Origin: Robiginitalea aurantiaca
GTDB lineage: Bacteria > Bacteroidota > Bacteroidia > Flavobacteriales > Flavobacteriaceae
NCBI RefSeq assembly: GCF_030380815.1
Contig: NZ_JAUDUY010000001.1
Span: 434,001 to 498,000, forward strand
Length of the DNA: 64,000 nucleotides
Direction of reading: 5' to 3'
Both the position numbers and the translations under genes were made by a program. The notes beneath the pieces were generated by a model. It did not search any database, had not been told where the DNA came from, and saw only the letters and a list, made by a program, of their open reading frames with translations. Positions 1 to 9,469 of this stretch are shown in pieces. Position 1 is the first letter of the stretch. Every line of letters starts with the position of its first letter.

Positions 1-126
1 AATGCAGTCGATGGCCTGATGTACATAAAGATATCCGACCTTCCTGAAAGCACTGTAAAACCTGTGATGGAAGAGTTTCAGTCTGAATTGGAGCGGAAAC
101 TGAATGAGGGAAATTCAAGCTCCTGA
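1..126 (+). CDS. C-terminal end of an unidentified protein (partial)
   Basis: An open frame enters from the left edge and ends at a TGA at 124-126, giving the last 41 residues of a protein. The tail is hydrophilic and charged, with an Asp-Gly-Leu-Met-Tyr-Ile-Lys start and a Glu-rich helix before the stop. Codon use looks like that of the neighbouring chromosomal genes. Too little is present to name a family. It converges on the TM2 gene, with about 20 bases between the two ends. Confidence 0.5.
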   Translation, partial: NAVDGLMYIKISDLPESTVKPVMEEFQSELERKLNEGNSSS

Positions 127-146
127 CCACCCCTGGTTTGCCAAAC

Positions 147-770
147 TTAAAACCAGGGTTTTCTGCCTACCTGATAGGTATTGTAAAAATCCTCGTCAGA
201 TTTTGTGAGATAGATAATGCCTTCTACCAGGCCTACCAGACAGGTAGCCCAAATCAGAAAAACACCGATTCCAACACAACTGAGAACCATCCCTATTATA
301 GAAATGACCAGCATGATAACTCCTTCTTTCTGATAGCCGAGGATAAATTTATGGATACCTGCCCACCCCAGAACAATGGCTAAAACACCTGCCAGTATTT
401 TCTTGTTTTCCCCCTCGGTGACAGATTTAAGACCTTCGTTGAATTCTTCAGCCGTTTTTTTGGCTTCTTCTTTGAAATCACCTGCAGTTTCTTTGGTTTC
501 CTCCCTGAATTCTTTTGCTTTCTCTTTTGCTTTTTCGCCGAATTCCTTGGCTTTCTCTTTCGCTTCTTCCCTCAGTTCCTCAGTCTCCTCGGCAAACTCT
601 TTGGCCTTTTCCTTGGCTTTTTCGGCAATTTTACGGGCTTTTTCTTTTGCTTCTTTACTCAGTTTAGCGGCCTCCTTGCCGGTTTCATCGGCAAATTCAC
701 CTGCTTTTTCCGAGGCTTTGTCAAAGGCGTCCTCTGCCTTGTCGCCCAAATTATTTTTGTCTTCAGCCAT
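147..770 (-). CDS. TM2-domain protein with a long Lys/Glu helical N-terminal region
   Basis: The 207-residue product has two parts. Residues about 10-115 are almost entirely Lys, Glu, Ala and Phe in a repeating pattern of the KAKEKAKEFAEE kind, predicting a long amphipathic helix or coiled coil like that of LEA-type proteins. Residues about 120-195 form a TM2 domain: a Lys-Lys-Ile-Leu-Ala start, a first membrane helix with Gly-Trp-Ala-Gly-Ile-His-Lys-Phe, then a second helix and a short acidic tail. TM2 domains are two-helix membrane modules of unclear function. The helical part may act as a cytoplasmic tether or stress-related element; this is inference. The ATG at 768-770 is the natural start. 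Confidence 0.75.
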   Translation of the reverse strand: MAEDKNNLGDKAEDAFDKASEKAGEFADETGKEAAKLSKEAKEKARKIAEKAKEKAKEFAEETEELREEAKEKAKEFGEKAKEKAKEFREETKETAGDFKEEAKKTAEEFNEGLKSVTEGENKKILAGVLAIVLGWAGIHKFILGYQKEGVIMLVISIIGMVLSCVGIGVFLIWATCLVGLVEGIIYLTKSDEDFYNTYQVGRKPWF

Positions 771-824
771 AGTAGTTTTTCCTTAGTTGCGTATCCCCTA
801 CAAGTTAGAAAAATTAAGCTGTAT

Positions 825-1208
825 TTAAAAGCCCTCCTCTCTGGGCTCCCAGAGTTCTATTTTGTTTCCTTCGGGATCCATAATCCAGCCGAATTTCCCA
901 TAGGAATAGGTCTCCATTTCCCCGATGATTTCGACTCCTTCTTCTTTGAGTACCGCTAAAAGACCCTCCAGGTCGGCCACTCTGAAGTTCATCATAAATT
1001 GCTTCTCACTTGGTTTGAAATAGGGCGTGTCCTCTTTCATCGGACTCCACTCCGTCCGTCCGGGGTTTCCGTCTGCATCCTGCCATAAGAAAGACCAGCC
1101 GTAGTCACCTGCCGGGATACCCAGATGTTTTCGATACCACTCTTTTGTTTTTTTTGGATCAGCGGTCTTAAAAAAGAACCCGCCGAGCCCTGTAACCCTG
1201 TTTTTCAT
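825..1208 (-). CDS. VOC (glyoxalase/bleomycin-resistance) family protein
   Basis: The 127-residue product has the vicinal-oxygen-chelate layout: an N-terminal beta strand ending in Phe-Phe-Phe-Lys-Thr-Ala-Asp-Pro followed by a helix with Trp-Tyr-Arg-Lys-His-Leu-Gly, and a C-terminal module with FGWIMDPEGNKIELWEP. The Glu in IELWEP is a typical metal ligand. Single-domain proteins of this family dimerise and catalyse isomerisation, dioxygenation or resistance reactions. The substrate cannot be read from the sequence. It stands alone as a small cytoplasmic enzyme. Confidence 0.85.
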   Translation of the reverse strand: MKNRVTGLGGFFFKTADPKKTKEWYRKHLGIPAGDYGWSFLWQDADGNPGRTEWSPMKEDTPYFKPSEKQFMMNFRVADLEGLLAVLKEEGVEIIGEMETYSYGKFGWIMDPEGNKIELWEPREEGF

Positions 1209-1258
1209 CTGTTTCGATTTTATATCAGTTCATAATTGCATTTCACTTGCCGACTCCC

Positions 1259-2239
1259 CTATCGCCATTCAACAATAGAAACCCCCAGGCCAATGGTGAA
1301 TTGCCGGTGGTTGTAATCGATGAGGGTTTCGCCATAGCCTTCGAATACTTCCAGACGCCCCCTAAGGTAGCCATCGATTGGAAAAGACCACCCCAACCGA
1401 ATACTTCCCCTGTTATTTGCTCCGGTTCTGAGGGAATGTGTTGCCTCCATGGTAATTAGATTTTTGCCAAACTGATGGGAAACGATCGCCTCCATTCTTC
1501 CGTAGTAATCGGTGATTTTCGGATTTTCGTCATCCGTATCATTCAACCGAATCCATGGTTTGAGGTAAATTTGCCAGTATTCCCGTTCCATACCAAGGTG
1601 AAAGACAATCCGGTTCCAACTTCTGGAAAGCGGGAGGGACCGGCCATTGGATTGATGCGTCAGGGCCAACCCGGCCATTCGGATGTCAAAACCAAGGAAG
1701 GGGATGTTCATGCCATAGTTTAAGATGAGTTCAGGTTCATAGTTTGTTTCCCGAAAAGGGCGGGAGAGATCTGCGTTGTATACCTGCCAGTGCGATTTTT
1801 GGGTATAGGCAGCCCAAATGTCGAGATTGTTGAAAAACAGCCCTCGTACTATTTTCGTTTTAAAACTGATCTGAAATTTCAGTTCAGTTGAATTCAGTGC
1901 AATTGGAGTTTCAACGGAATATTCCGGATTCAGGCTCGTCGGCATTTTATTGACATCTGAGGTCCAGCGACCCAGCAGGATATAGGTAGGTTTATAGGGT
2001 GTGAATCTGAAGTTACCCCTGTAGTTTTCGGAATCGAGTTCCCATCGCTGCGAAAGGTTATGAAACAGGGTGTCCCCGTCGAAAATCGGATGACTTTTTG
2101 ACTGACCGCAGATTGGGGTCACCATAAAAAAGGCGAGAGCAAACCACGTAAACACCCAGAAGAAAGAAAAAGGAATAAAGGTTTCTGAAACTTGGTCTTT
2201 AGGATTTAAAATAGCGTTATCTGCTGATTTTTTCTTCAT
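1259..2239 (-). CDS. pldA: Outer-membrane phospholipase A (OMPLA/PldA family)
   Basis: The 326-residue product starts with a hydrophobic export segment and continues as a strand-rich protein ending in an aromatic-rich C terminus (GVSIVEWR), as expected for a beta barrel. The motif LTHQSNG near residue 195 matches the His-x-Ser-Asn-Gly active site of OMPLA, whose His and Ser hydrolyse glycerophospholipids in the outer membrane. I chose the ATG at 2237-2239. The frame stays open to 2455, but the extra stretch lies inside the DUF1801 gene and would bury the signal sequence. The start overlaps the end of the DUF1801 gene by 23 bases, so the two are probably co-transcribed. Confidence 0.8.
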   Translation of the reverse strand: MKKKSADNAILNPKDQVSETFIPFSFFWVFTWFALAFFMVTPICGQSKSHPIFDGDTLFHNLSQRWELDSENYRGNFRFTPYKPTYILLGRWTSDVNKMPTSLNPEYSVETPIALNSTELKFQISFKTKIVRGLFFNNLDIWAAYTQKSHWQVYNADLSRPFRETNYEPELILNYGMNIPFLGFDIRMAGLALTHQSNGRSLPLSRSWNRIVFHLGMEREYWQIYLKPWIRLNDTDDENPKITDYYGRMEAIVSHQFGKNLITMEATHSLRTGANNRGSIRLGWSFPIDGYLRGRLEVFEGYGETLIDYNHRQFTIGLGVSIVEWR

Positions 2240-2672
2240 AGAGCTGAATCCAATCCGACACACTAATTTTTCTGCAGAGGGCTCCGAGCAATTCATAGGG
2301 AATGTGCTCGGGCTTCTTAAATCGGATACAACTTTTGCCCATATCCAGTTTTGTGGGTACCCGTTCCCTGTAGGCCTCGACAAACCATGCCTTGAGTTCC
2401 GGATCTGCGTAAATCCCGCTGTGATAGAATGCGATGAAATTCTTTTGTGAAGCAATATTCAAAAAAGGAAGGGGGAGTTCCGGATTGCAGTGATACCCCG
2501 CGGGATACTTTGAATGCGGCACAACGTATCCGATCATACCATAACTCATGGTTTCTTCGAAGCCTTCCGGCAGATTGCTGAGAATGCACTTGCGCAGGCG
2601 CCTTATGGGCTCCTGTCGGTCTTCAGGCAAAAGGTCGATATAGGCTTCCGGAGAATCGGCTTCGTACTTCAT
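2217..2672 (-). CDS. DUF1801 domain protein
   Basis: This 151-residue cytoplasmic protein has the DUF1801/YdhG pattern: an N-terminal helix with LPEDRQEPIRRLR, a central ETMSYGMIGY motif, a PLPFLNIASQKNFIAFYHSG strand pair, and a late SCIRFKK motif. The family has a small alpha/beta fold and no established reaction. Its 3' end overlaps the phospholipase start. No signal peptide is present. Confidence 0.8.
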   Translation of the reverse strand: MKYEADSPEAYIDLLPEDRQEPIRRLRKCILSNLPEGFEETMSYGMIGYVVPHSKYPAGYHCNPELPLPFLNIASQKNFIAFYHSGIYADPELKAWFVEAYRERVPTKLDMGKSCIRFKKPEHIPYELLGALCRKISVSDWIQLYEEKISR

Positions 2673-2699
2673 GAAAAAGATGTCCGGACTATTGCTGGA

Positions 2700-3653
2700 C
2701 TATTTTTCAGTAAGATACGGAAAATGTGATTTAATCTTATCAATAATCGTTTGGGCCAGTTTTTCTTTGCTTTCAATGGTCCACCCTGCCACATGGGGGC
2801 TGAGCAGGACATTCGGAGCCTCTAAAAGGTATTGGAAAGCCGATGGCATTTCGGAATCTTTAAACAGGGATTCAAAGGAGGTCTTTTCGTATTCCAGCAC
2901 ATCGAGCCCTGCCCCGAGTATCTTTCCATTTTTCAGGGCGTCTACAAGGTGATCCGTAACCACACAAGTACCGCGTGCGGTATTGAGGAGCCAGAAAGGC
3001 TTATGGAAGGCGTCGATAAATTCTGAATTTACCATGCCTTTAGTCTCCGGCGTTTGAGGAACATGAAGACTCACCACATCGGCCTTTTTACGGAATTCAA
3101 GGATGCCGACCTGCCGGGCATCCTCATTTCCAACGCCGCCCAAAATATCATAACAGATTACTTCCGCCCCAAATCCTCTCAGGCGCCGGGCAAACGCTTT
3201 ACCCATATTTCCGTAGCCCACAATACCTATGGTTTTCCCACCGACTTCAAGGCCTCTGTTGGCTTCCCGTCTCCAGATTCCCTTTCGCACTTCCCTGTCT
3301 GCGGTTGCGAGTTTGTTGAAAAGGGCAAGCAGCATTCCCAGGGTGTGTTCTCCGACGGCATCCCTGTTTCCCTCAGGGGCGGCAGCCAGGAAAATTCCTT
3401 TTTCACGGGCGTAATCAACATCGATATTCTCTAGTCCGGCTCCCACGCGGCCAATGAATTTGAGATTGGTGGCACGATCGAGCAATTCGGAGTCAATGGG
3501 CAGGCGGCTGCGCAGCACAAGACCATCAAACCCTTCGATTTTAGTGAGAATCTCATCTCGGGAACCCGAATAATCCAGGTGGTTTTCAAACCCAAGTTTT
3601 TCGAATTCCGCTATGAGCAACGGGTGGTTTTCGTCCAGGTGGAGTACCTTCAT
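2700..3653 (-). CDS. D-isomer 2-hydroxyacid dehydrogenase (phosphoglycerate dehydrogenase-like)
   Basis: The 317-residue product is a complete NAD-dependent 2-hydroxyacid dehydrogenase. It shows the substrate-domain strand GRVGAGLENID, the nucleotide-binding GIVGYGNMGKAFARR, the catalytic region NTARGTCVVT, and the late LLSPHVAGWT with the catalytic His. The length matches short SerA-type enzymes without the C-terminal ACT domain. 3-phosphoglycerate dehydrogenase is plausible, but other 2-keto acid reductases share these motifs. It lies 41 bases from mgtE and may be transcribed with it. Confidence 0.85.
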   Translation of the reverse strand: MKVLHLDENHPLLIAEFEKLGFENHLDYSGSRDEILTKIEGFDGLVLRSRLPIDSELLDRATNLKFIGRVGAGLENIDVDYAREKGIFLAAAPEGNRDAVGEHTLGMLLALFNKLATADREVRKGIWRREANRGLEVGGKTIGIVGYGNMGKAFARRLRGFGAEVICYDILGGVGNEDARQVGILEFRKKADVVSLHVPQTPETKGMVNSEFIDAFHKPFWLLNTARGTCVVTDHLVDALKNGKILGAGLDVLEYEKTSFESLFKDSEMPSAFQYLLEAPNVLLSPHVAGWTIESKEKLAQTIIDKIKSHFPYLTEK

Positions 3654-3694
3654 GTTTTTAGATATGCGGGTATTGAATTGAACATTTTGTAATA

Positions 3695-5047
3695 TCAGAT
3701 GCCAAGGACCGACTTCGCAATCCAGAAATAAATCAGGATTCCAAAAATATCATTACTGGTCGTGATGAAAGGGCCCGTGGCGATGGCAGGATCTATACCC
3801 CTCTTATGCAAAAAAAGCGGGATAAAGGTGCCGATGATTCCGGCAACAATAATCACTGCAATAAGCGAAATTGATATGGCCAGGGCGGTTGGAAAGTCGC
3901 CTTTCCACGCCCAGGTAAACAGCAAAAGCACCGCTGCGAGGATCAGCCCGTTCAGGGTTGCCAGCAGGAGTTCTTTAATCAGTCTGTCCGAAATACTTCC
4001 TTTGAGATCGTCATTAGCCAGTCCCTGAACGATAATGGCGCTCGACTGGACTCCGACATTCCCCGCCATGGCCGCGATAAGCGGCGTAAAGAAAAAAAGG
4101 ATGGCGTGTTTGCTGATCATCGATTCAAATCCACCCATGATGCCGGCAGCACCTACACCCCCGATCAAGCCCAGAAACAACCAGGGCAAACGGGCACGGG
4201 TCAGATCCCAGATACTGTCGTCCGCTTCCACATCCTGTGAGATACCGGCCGCAAGTTGATAGTCCTTTTCGGCTTCTTCCCGGATCACATCCACAATATC
4301 GTCAATGGTGATCCGACCCACCAACCGACCGATCTCATCCACTACCGGAATGGCCTCGAGGTCGTATTTGGACATTATTTTAGCGACTTCTTCCGGCTTT
4401 TCATTCACGTTTACAGAATCCACTTTGGGGATATAAACGTCGCGGATATGGGCTGTCATCGATGCGGTCAGCAAATCTTTCAGGGACAGGCGCCCTTTGA
4501 GGATTCCTTCATCGTCCACCACATAAATGGAGTGTACCCGGGTTACACTTTCGGCCTGCTGGCGCATCTCTTTGACGCAATTCAGCACATTCCAGTTCTC
4601 ATTGACCTTCACCAGCTCCTTGGCCATAAGGCCTCCGGCAGAATTCTCGTCATACCGAAGCAAATCGACAATGTCGCGTGCGTGTTTCCTGTCGGAGATC
4701 TCAGAGATGACTTCCTGCACAATATCTTTGGGCAATTCCCCCACGATATCGGCTGCATCATCCGTATCCAGTTCCTCCAATTCAACAGCAATTTCCTTGG
4801 AAGAGAGGTTTCCAAGAATGGCTTCCCGTACATCTTCATCCAGTTCGGTAAGCACATCCGAGGTTTGTTCGCTCTCAAGCAATTTGATGAGATACGTAGC
4901 CTGATCCTCGTCTAACTCATTGATCACCTCAGCAATATCTGCATAGTGATAATCAGCCATCATGGTATGCAGGGCAGTATTGTCCTGGTTCTCAATATGC
5001 TGCTCAATGGTCGTGAGTAGCTCTTCGGTAAGCTTAAATGGCGTCAT
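3695..5047 (-). CDS. mgtE: MgtE magnesium transporter
   Basis: The 450-residue product has the three parts of MgtE: an N-terminal superhelical domain (residues about 1-130, with repeated acidic motifs such as [15 protein letters not shown]), a pair of CBS domains (about 140-260), and a C-terminal membrane domain (about 275-450) with the Pro-rich stretch [20 protein letters not shown] that lines the pore. MgtE is a Mg2+-gated channel; the cytosolic domains sense internal Mg2+. Its start overlaps the end of rsmA by 14 bases, indicating co-transcription. Confidence 0.95.
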   Translation of the reverse strand: MTPFKLTEELLTTIEQHIENQDNTALHTMMADYHYADIAEVINELDEDQATYLIKLLESEQTSDVLTELDEDVREAILGNLSSKEIAVELEELDTDDAADIVGELPKDIVQEVISEISDRKHARDIVDLLRYDENSAGGLMAKELVKVNENWNVLNCVKEMRQQAESVTRVHSIYVVDDEGILKGRLSLKDLLTASMTAHIRDVYIPKVDSVNVNEKPEEVAKIMSKYDLEAIPVVDEIGRLVGRITIDDIVDVIREEAEKDYQLAAGISQDVEADDSIWDLTRARLPWLFLGLIGGVGAAGIMGGFESMISKHAILFFFTPLIAAMAGNVGVQSSAIIVQGLANDDLKGSISDRLIKELLLATLNGLILAAVLLLFTWAWKGDFPTALAISISLIAVIIVAGIIGTFIPLFLHKRGIDPAIATGPFITTSNDIFGILIYFWIAKSVLGI

Positions 5048-5894
5048 CCGAGATTCGCTTTGACAGGGTGATAAACTCCGGGACGCTTAATTGTTCCGGG
5101 CGTCTGTCAAAGATAGCATCTTCTTTTAGATTCTCTGAGAGATTCAGGCTTTTCAGGCTATTGCGCAGGGTCTTGCGTCTTTGGTTAAAGGCGGATTTGA
5201 CCACGTGGAAGAAGGCTTTTTCACTGCAGGGGAGACGCCAGTCCTCCCGGCGCTTTAGGTAAAGGACCCCGGAGGAAACCGCCGGGGGCGGATCAAAAAC
5301 TTCAGGGGGCACGGAAAAGAGGTATTCAGCTTCGTAAAACGCCTGGACGAGAACAGAGAGGATACCGTAGACTTTGCTGCCCGGACCTGAACAAATGCGC
5401 TCAGCCACTTCTTTTTGAAACATACCGCTGAATTCGGGAATCCGGTCCCGGTATTCCAAAAGGCGGAATACGATCTGCGTTGAGATGTTGTAGGGAAAAT
5501 TTCCGGTTATGACAAAGGGCGCTCCCTGGAAAAGCGATGCCAGTGGCATTTTAAGGAAATCGGCTTCGACCACTTCAAGAAACCGACTCCTGACATCTGA
5601 CGGGAGTTCGGGAATGTACCGTGTCTCCAGGTAGGCCACGGATTCCCGGTCCAGTTCCACGGCAATCAAGTGTATGTCCCTTTTCAGGAGGAAATCGGTC
5701 AGTACGCCCGTACCGGGTCCGATTTCAAGAACATTTGTGGTCTCTGTGAGTTGAAGGGTAGCAGCAATACGCTCGGCAATTGAGACATCTTTAAGGAAAT
5801 GCTGGCCGAGATGCTTTTTCGGCCGAACCTCAGAGCGCTGATGGCCGCCCTTATGGCCTTTGCCCTGCCTCTGTGGGTTCTGTCTATGCTTCAT
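5034..5894 (-). CDS. rsmA: 16S rRNA (adenine-N6,N6) dimethyltransferase RsmA/KsgA
   Basis: The 286-residue product dimethylates two adjacent adenines in helix 45 of 16S rRNA. Motifs include [14 protein letters not shown], the SAM-binding [15 protein letters not shown], and the catalytic NFPYNIS, followed by the RNA-binding C-terminal domain with [12 protein letters not shown]. The start ATG at 5892-5894 overlaps the TGA of the upstream DUF4286 gene as ATGA, which supports this start despite a basic, Gly-rich leader of about 25 residues. Confidence 0.96.
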   Translation of the reverse strand: MKHRQNPQRQGKGHKGGHQRSEVRPKKHLGQHFLKDVSIAERIAATLQLTETTNVLEIGPGTGVLTDFLLKRDIHLIAVELDRESVAYLETRYIPELPSDVRSRFLEVVEADFLKMPLASLFQGAPFVITGNFPYNISTQIVFRLLEYRDRIPEFSGMFQKEVAERICSGPGSKVYGILSVLVQAFYEAEYLFSVPPEVFDPPPAVSSGVLYLKRREDWRLPCSEKAFFHVVKSAFNQRRKTLRNSLKSLNLSENLKEDAIFDRRPEQLSVPEFITLSKRISDDAI

Positions 5895-6205
5895 TCGTGT
5901 TCGCTGATAATTTCAAGTTCGGTACGAAAAGCGACAAAGGCCTCTCCAAACCGATCAAATCCATCCTGCCGCATCCTGGCCGCATCTTCCTGGTAGTAGG
6001 CGTCGAGTTTCTCCCGGGTATCTGCCCGGTATTGGACCGCATAGGTAACCCCTCCGGTTTCTTCTTCTACGAGAACCCGGCAGATTCGGGCTTCGGTAAA
6101 TTTACCGGTATCCAGCATGCCTGGAATATGGTCCTGCTTCATCCATTCGAGCCATGCCGCGTGAATGGAAGGATCTACATTGATGGTCACATTATAGATA
6201 TACAT
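5891..6205 (-). CDS. DUF4286 family protein
   Basis: This 104-residue protein starts [22 protein letters not shown] and contains [18 protein letters not shown], the pattern of DUF4286, a small conserved Bacteroidota family with an expected dimeric ferredoxin-like fold. Its function is not established. It sits between the TPR gene and rsmA with a 4-base overlap onto rsmA, a position I know from other Flavobacteriaceae. Confidence 0.85.
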   Translation of the reverse strand: MYIYNVTINVDPSIHAAWLEWMKQDHIPGMLDTGKFTEARICRVLVEEETGGVTYAVQYRADTREKLDAYYQEDAARMRQDGFDRFGEAFVAFRTELEIISEHE

Positions 6206-6223
6206 TTGTCTGGGCTTAAAATG

Positions 6224-8029
6224 TTAGTTGACCGGATCCCCCCTGAGGATTCTGAATTCCTTCCGCGCCTGGGGGAAATAGTAACTGTCCTGGAAACGGA
6301 AAATGATCTCCCTGTAATGTTCCATAGCCTTCTCCGGTTCATCGAGTTTGATTCGATAGAGTTCGGCCAGGGCAAAATGGGCATCATCAGCGAGGATGTC
6401 CGTACCGAAAAATTCTGTTATTTTGAGGTAACTCAGGCGCGCTCCTGAGAAGTCGTTGGTCTCTTCAAGGAGTTTTCCCTGCATCAGCAGGGCTTCATCT
6501 TCAATGCGCTCACCTTTATGGGATATCAATAGTTCTTCGAGTACTTCCAGGGCCTCCGGTTGTTTTTTCTGATAGGAAAGCAGGTCTGCCCGCGCGTATT
6601 TTCGAAGCGCGGTTTGGGTGGAATCTTCGATGGAATTATCTGAAATAATCAGGCTTAGCTGCATGGCATCATTGGCGATGAGTTGGGAGGTAGAGTTCCG
6701 AAGCACCTTTAACTGGGTTAGAGCCCAATCAAAGTCTCCTTTATAAAAACTTGTCTGGGCGACTTTAAATCGGGCCTGTTGCGCCATGACATCGTTTTTG
6801 AGGCCCTTCTGGACCTGTGTAAACAAGATCAGCGCTTCGTTGAAACGCCGGGTATAGACAAGGATATCCCCAAGGTTTAATTTTACGTACCCTTCTGTGT
6901 ATTCCGATAAGGGTTGTTCCAGGCTTTTTTTCAGGATTTCAATGGCCTCATCGGCCTGATCCATCCGAAAAGCGAGGAAGTTCGCATAACTGATTTGCAG
7001 CTGAATGGAAGCGGCATCGTATCCGTACTGTTCCAGGAGTGACTCGTATGCTCTCCGGGTCCGGTCCAGATTTGGAGAGTCATCCTCCAAAAGGCTTATA
7101 TCGATAAGGTGGAGCTTGGCATTCAATTGTGTGAGCGGATCACCACTTTCACTTTCAATAAACTCAAAGGCATCCCGGGCGGCTTCGAGATCAGAACGAT
7201 CTTCAGCCAGCCTTCCCAAACTGATGATGCGATCCAGATTTCCTCCTTCGCTCCGTCTGTAAATAGCCTTTTCCTGACCCAAAGCACTGCTCAATTGCCC
7301 CTGTTCGATAAATAGCCAGCTGAGCAACTCATTCCAAAGGGGATTTGGATCTTTCTGGGCGCGGGTAAGCAGTGTTTTCCGGAGTAAAAGGTTGTTTTCA
7401 TTCTGTGGATCAGAAGTTACAAAGCTCTGAAGCACTCTTAGAACATTGGGCTTAATGGCTTCCCGTTCGGAGAGCAAATCCATGTATGCCTCATACATCT
7501 TGCCTACCTCTCCCTGTTCTCCGTAAATCCGGGCGATCTGGGTGTTGTAATCGAGCTCCGGATTCAACTCCATCGAGCGTTTATAGGCCCAAAGTGCATT
7601 GTCCAGCAGGGTGTATTGCTGGAATTTAAACCCCAGGACATAGCCGTAGTCCGGATTGGACTCCAGGAGATCTTTGGCTTTTTGGTAGGCTTCCTCCCGC
7701 TTATCGGGAATACCCATGAGGTCGTAAGTGTACCCCATGTCGATATAAACGGTGGGATGGGCAGTCCCCGACCTGATCCGACCTTCCAAAAACGCGATGG
7801 CCTTGTCGTATTGTTCCAGCTGCTGATAACATCGGACCAACTGATCCGCAAAATCGAGTCGACGGGGGTTGCTTTCCACCAACTTTTCATAGAAGACCAC
7901 CGCCTTGTCAAAATCCCCATCGTTGTAGTATTGCTGGGCAAGAAAATCCTGTTGCCCCATTAGGGGGATGCCGAAAAAAAGAAAAATAAGTATCGGAAAG
8001 AGGATTTTCAAAGCAGGGTGTTTCTTCAA
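6224..8029 (-). CDS. Exported tetratricopeptide-repeat protein
   Basis: The 601-residue product begins with a clear signal peptide (MKKHPALKILFPILIFLFFG ending near Met-Gly-Gln-Gln) and then consists of helical TPR-type repeats such as YYNDGDFDKAVVFYEKLVES and HFALAELYRIKLDEPEKAME. TPR arrays serve as protein-binding scaffolds; a periplasmic role is inferred from the signal peptide. It lies 18 bases upstream of the DUF4286 gene and probably heads the operon TPR-DUF4286-rsmA-mgtE. Confidence 0.88.
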   Translation of the reverse strand: MKKHPALKILFPILIFLFFGIPLMGQQDFLAQQYYNDGDFDKAVVFYEKLVESNPRRLDFADQLVRCYQQLEQYDKAIAFLEGRIRSGTAHPTVYIDMGYTYDLMGIPDKREEAYQKAKDLLESNPDYGYVLGFKFQQYTLLDNALWAYKRSMELNPELDYNTQIARIYGEQGEVGKMYEAYMDLLSEREAIKPNVLRVLQSFVTSDPQNENNLLLRKTLLTRAQKDPNPLWNELLSWLFIEQGQLSSALGQEKAIYRRSEGGNLDRIISLGRLAEDRSDLEAARDAFEFIESESGDPLTQLNAKLHLIDISLLEDDSPNLDRTRRAYESLLEQYGYDAASIQLQISYANFLAFRMDQADEAIEILKKSLEQPLSEYTEGYVKLNLGDILVYTRRFNEALILFTQVQKGLKNDVMAQQARFKVAQTSFYKGDFDWALTQLKVLRNSTSQLIANDAMQLSLIISDNSIEDSTQTALRKYARADLLSYQKKQPEALEVLEELLISHKGERIEDEALLMQGKLLEETNDFSGARLSYLKITEFFGTDILADDAHFALAELYRIKLDEPEKAMEHYREIIFRFQDSYYFPQARKEFRILRGDPVN

Positions 8030-8111
8030 AGATACAAACTTGTATCCCTTTCGGACGTTAAGGAAGTCTAAAGCAAATCAGGGGTCAGCGGTTGGACCTT
8101 TGCCTTCCGGT

Positions 8112-9383
8112 TCAGGAAATCTTGTCGAAGCCTGTATAGGGCACGAGCACCTCTGGAATCCTGATCCCTCCGCCTTCCTGATAGTTTTCCAAAAGCCCTG
8201 CTAGGATACGCGGCAGGGCCAGGGCACTCCCATTTAGGGTATGTGCCAACTGTGGTTTATCATTTCCTTCCCGGTAACGCAGCTTGAGACGATTGGCCTG
8301 AAAAGCCTCAAAATTAGAAACGGAACTAACCTCCAGCCACCGTTCCTGGGCGGCGGAATACACCTCAAAATCATAGGTCAGGGCGGAGGTGAAACCCAGG
8401 TCCCCACCGCACAACCGCAGTATGCGATACGGAAGGTTGAGGGACTCTAAAAGCCCCTTAACGTGGGTTACCATACCGTCCAGGGCATCGTAGGAATTCG
8501 CAGGATCTTCCACCCGAACAATTTCCACTTTGTCGAACTGGTGAAGGCGGTTCAGGCCGCGAACATGGGCTCCGTAACTTCCCGCTTCCCTTCTAAAACA
8601 AGGGGTGTAGGCTGTATACCGGATGGGAAGGTCAGCCTTGTCCAGGATTACATCCCTGAAAATATTGGTCACGGGTACCTCTGCCGTCGGGATCAGGTAC
8701 AGATTGTCTTCGGTCACCTGGTACATTTGACCCTCTTTGTCCGGGAGTTGGCCCGTGCCGTATCCGGAAGCCTCATTTACCAAATGGGGAACCTGTAATT
8801 CCTGGTATCCGGCTTTGGTGTTATAGTCCAGAAAATAGGAAATCAGGGCGCGTTGTAACCGGGCGCCTTTTCCTTTGTAAACGGGAAAACCCGCTCCTGT
8901 AATCTTAACGCCGAGTTCAAAATCGATCAAATCGAATTTCCGCGCGAGTTCCCAGTGTGGAAGGGCGTTGGCTTCAAGACCGGGGATATCGCCCCATTGG
9001 TGGATCACTTCATTGTCAGACTCATCCTGTCCTGCGGGAACGAGGTCGTGAGGAATGTTAGGCAACAGGTAAAGGGATTCTTGTAAAGCGTCCGCGGCTG
9101 CCGATAACGCTTCCTGCAGTTCCTTGGACTGAACCTTTAAACGGGATGAAGTTTCTTTGAGCGCATTGGCTTCCTCGGCTTTACCGCTTTTATAAAGCTG
9201 TCCGATTTCCCTGGAGGCTGAATTGGCTTCTGCCAGGGTCTGGTCCAGGTGGGTCTGCAAATTCCGGCGTTCCTGATCCAGATTGAGGATCTTAGACAGG
9301 ATGGGTCGGGCATCCAAACCGCGTTTATCCATGGCTGCGGCAATGGTATCGGCATTATCCCTCAGGGTATATAGTGGAAGCAT
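8112..9383 (-). CDS. serS: Seryl-tRNA synthetase
   Basis: The 423-residue product is a complete class II synthetase that charges tRNA-Ser. Residues about 1-105 form the helical arm that contacts the tRNA long variable arm. Motif 2 is TPCFRREAGSYGAHVRGLNR, followed by the serine-binding region and motif 3 (LAHTLNGSALALPRILAGLL) near the C terminus. The length is normal for bacterial SerRS. It stands as a single gene between the TPR protein and the HTTM protein. Confidence 0.97.
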   Translation of the reverse strand: MLPLYTLRDNADTIAAAMDKRGLDARPILSKILNLDQERRNLQTHLDQTLAEANSASREIGQLYKSGKAEEANALKETSSRLKVQSKELQEALSAAADALQESLYLLPNIPHDLVPAGQDESDNEVIHQWGDIPGLEANALPHWELARKFDLIDFELGVKITGAGFPVYKGKGARLQRALISYFLDYNTKAGYQELQVPHLVNEASGYGTGQLPDKEGQMYQVTEDNLYLIPTAEVPVTNIFRDVILDKADLPIRYTAYTPCFRREAGSYGAHVRGLNRLHQFDKVEIVRVEDPANSYDALDGMVTHVKGLLESLNLPYRILRLCGGDLGFTSALTYDFEVYSAAQERWLEVSSVSNFEAFQANRLKLRYREGNDKPQLAHTLNGSALALPRILAGLLENYQEGGGIRIPEVLVPYTGFDKIS

Positions 9384-9469
9384 AGTAGTGAATTAAACGG
9401 GGTAAAGGTAGGAACAATCTAACAATTGATAAAGCAGAAATGCCTGCTGGTCAGGAGGCCTTAGAGGTC

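Noticed and set aside
376-786. Ser/Ala-rich plus-strand frame opposite the TM2 gene
   Set aside because: It is the complement of the Lys/Glu/Ala repeat, with no separate coding signal.
1259-2455. Longer phospholipase start at 2455
   Set aside because: It would place about 70 residues of DUF1801 antisense-frame sequence before the signal peptide. The ATG at 2239 fits an exported protein.
4256-4915. Long plus-strand frame opposite mgtE
   Set aside because: The minus strand encodes a clear MgtE throughout; this is a shadow frame.
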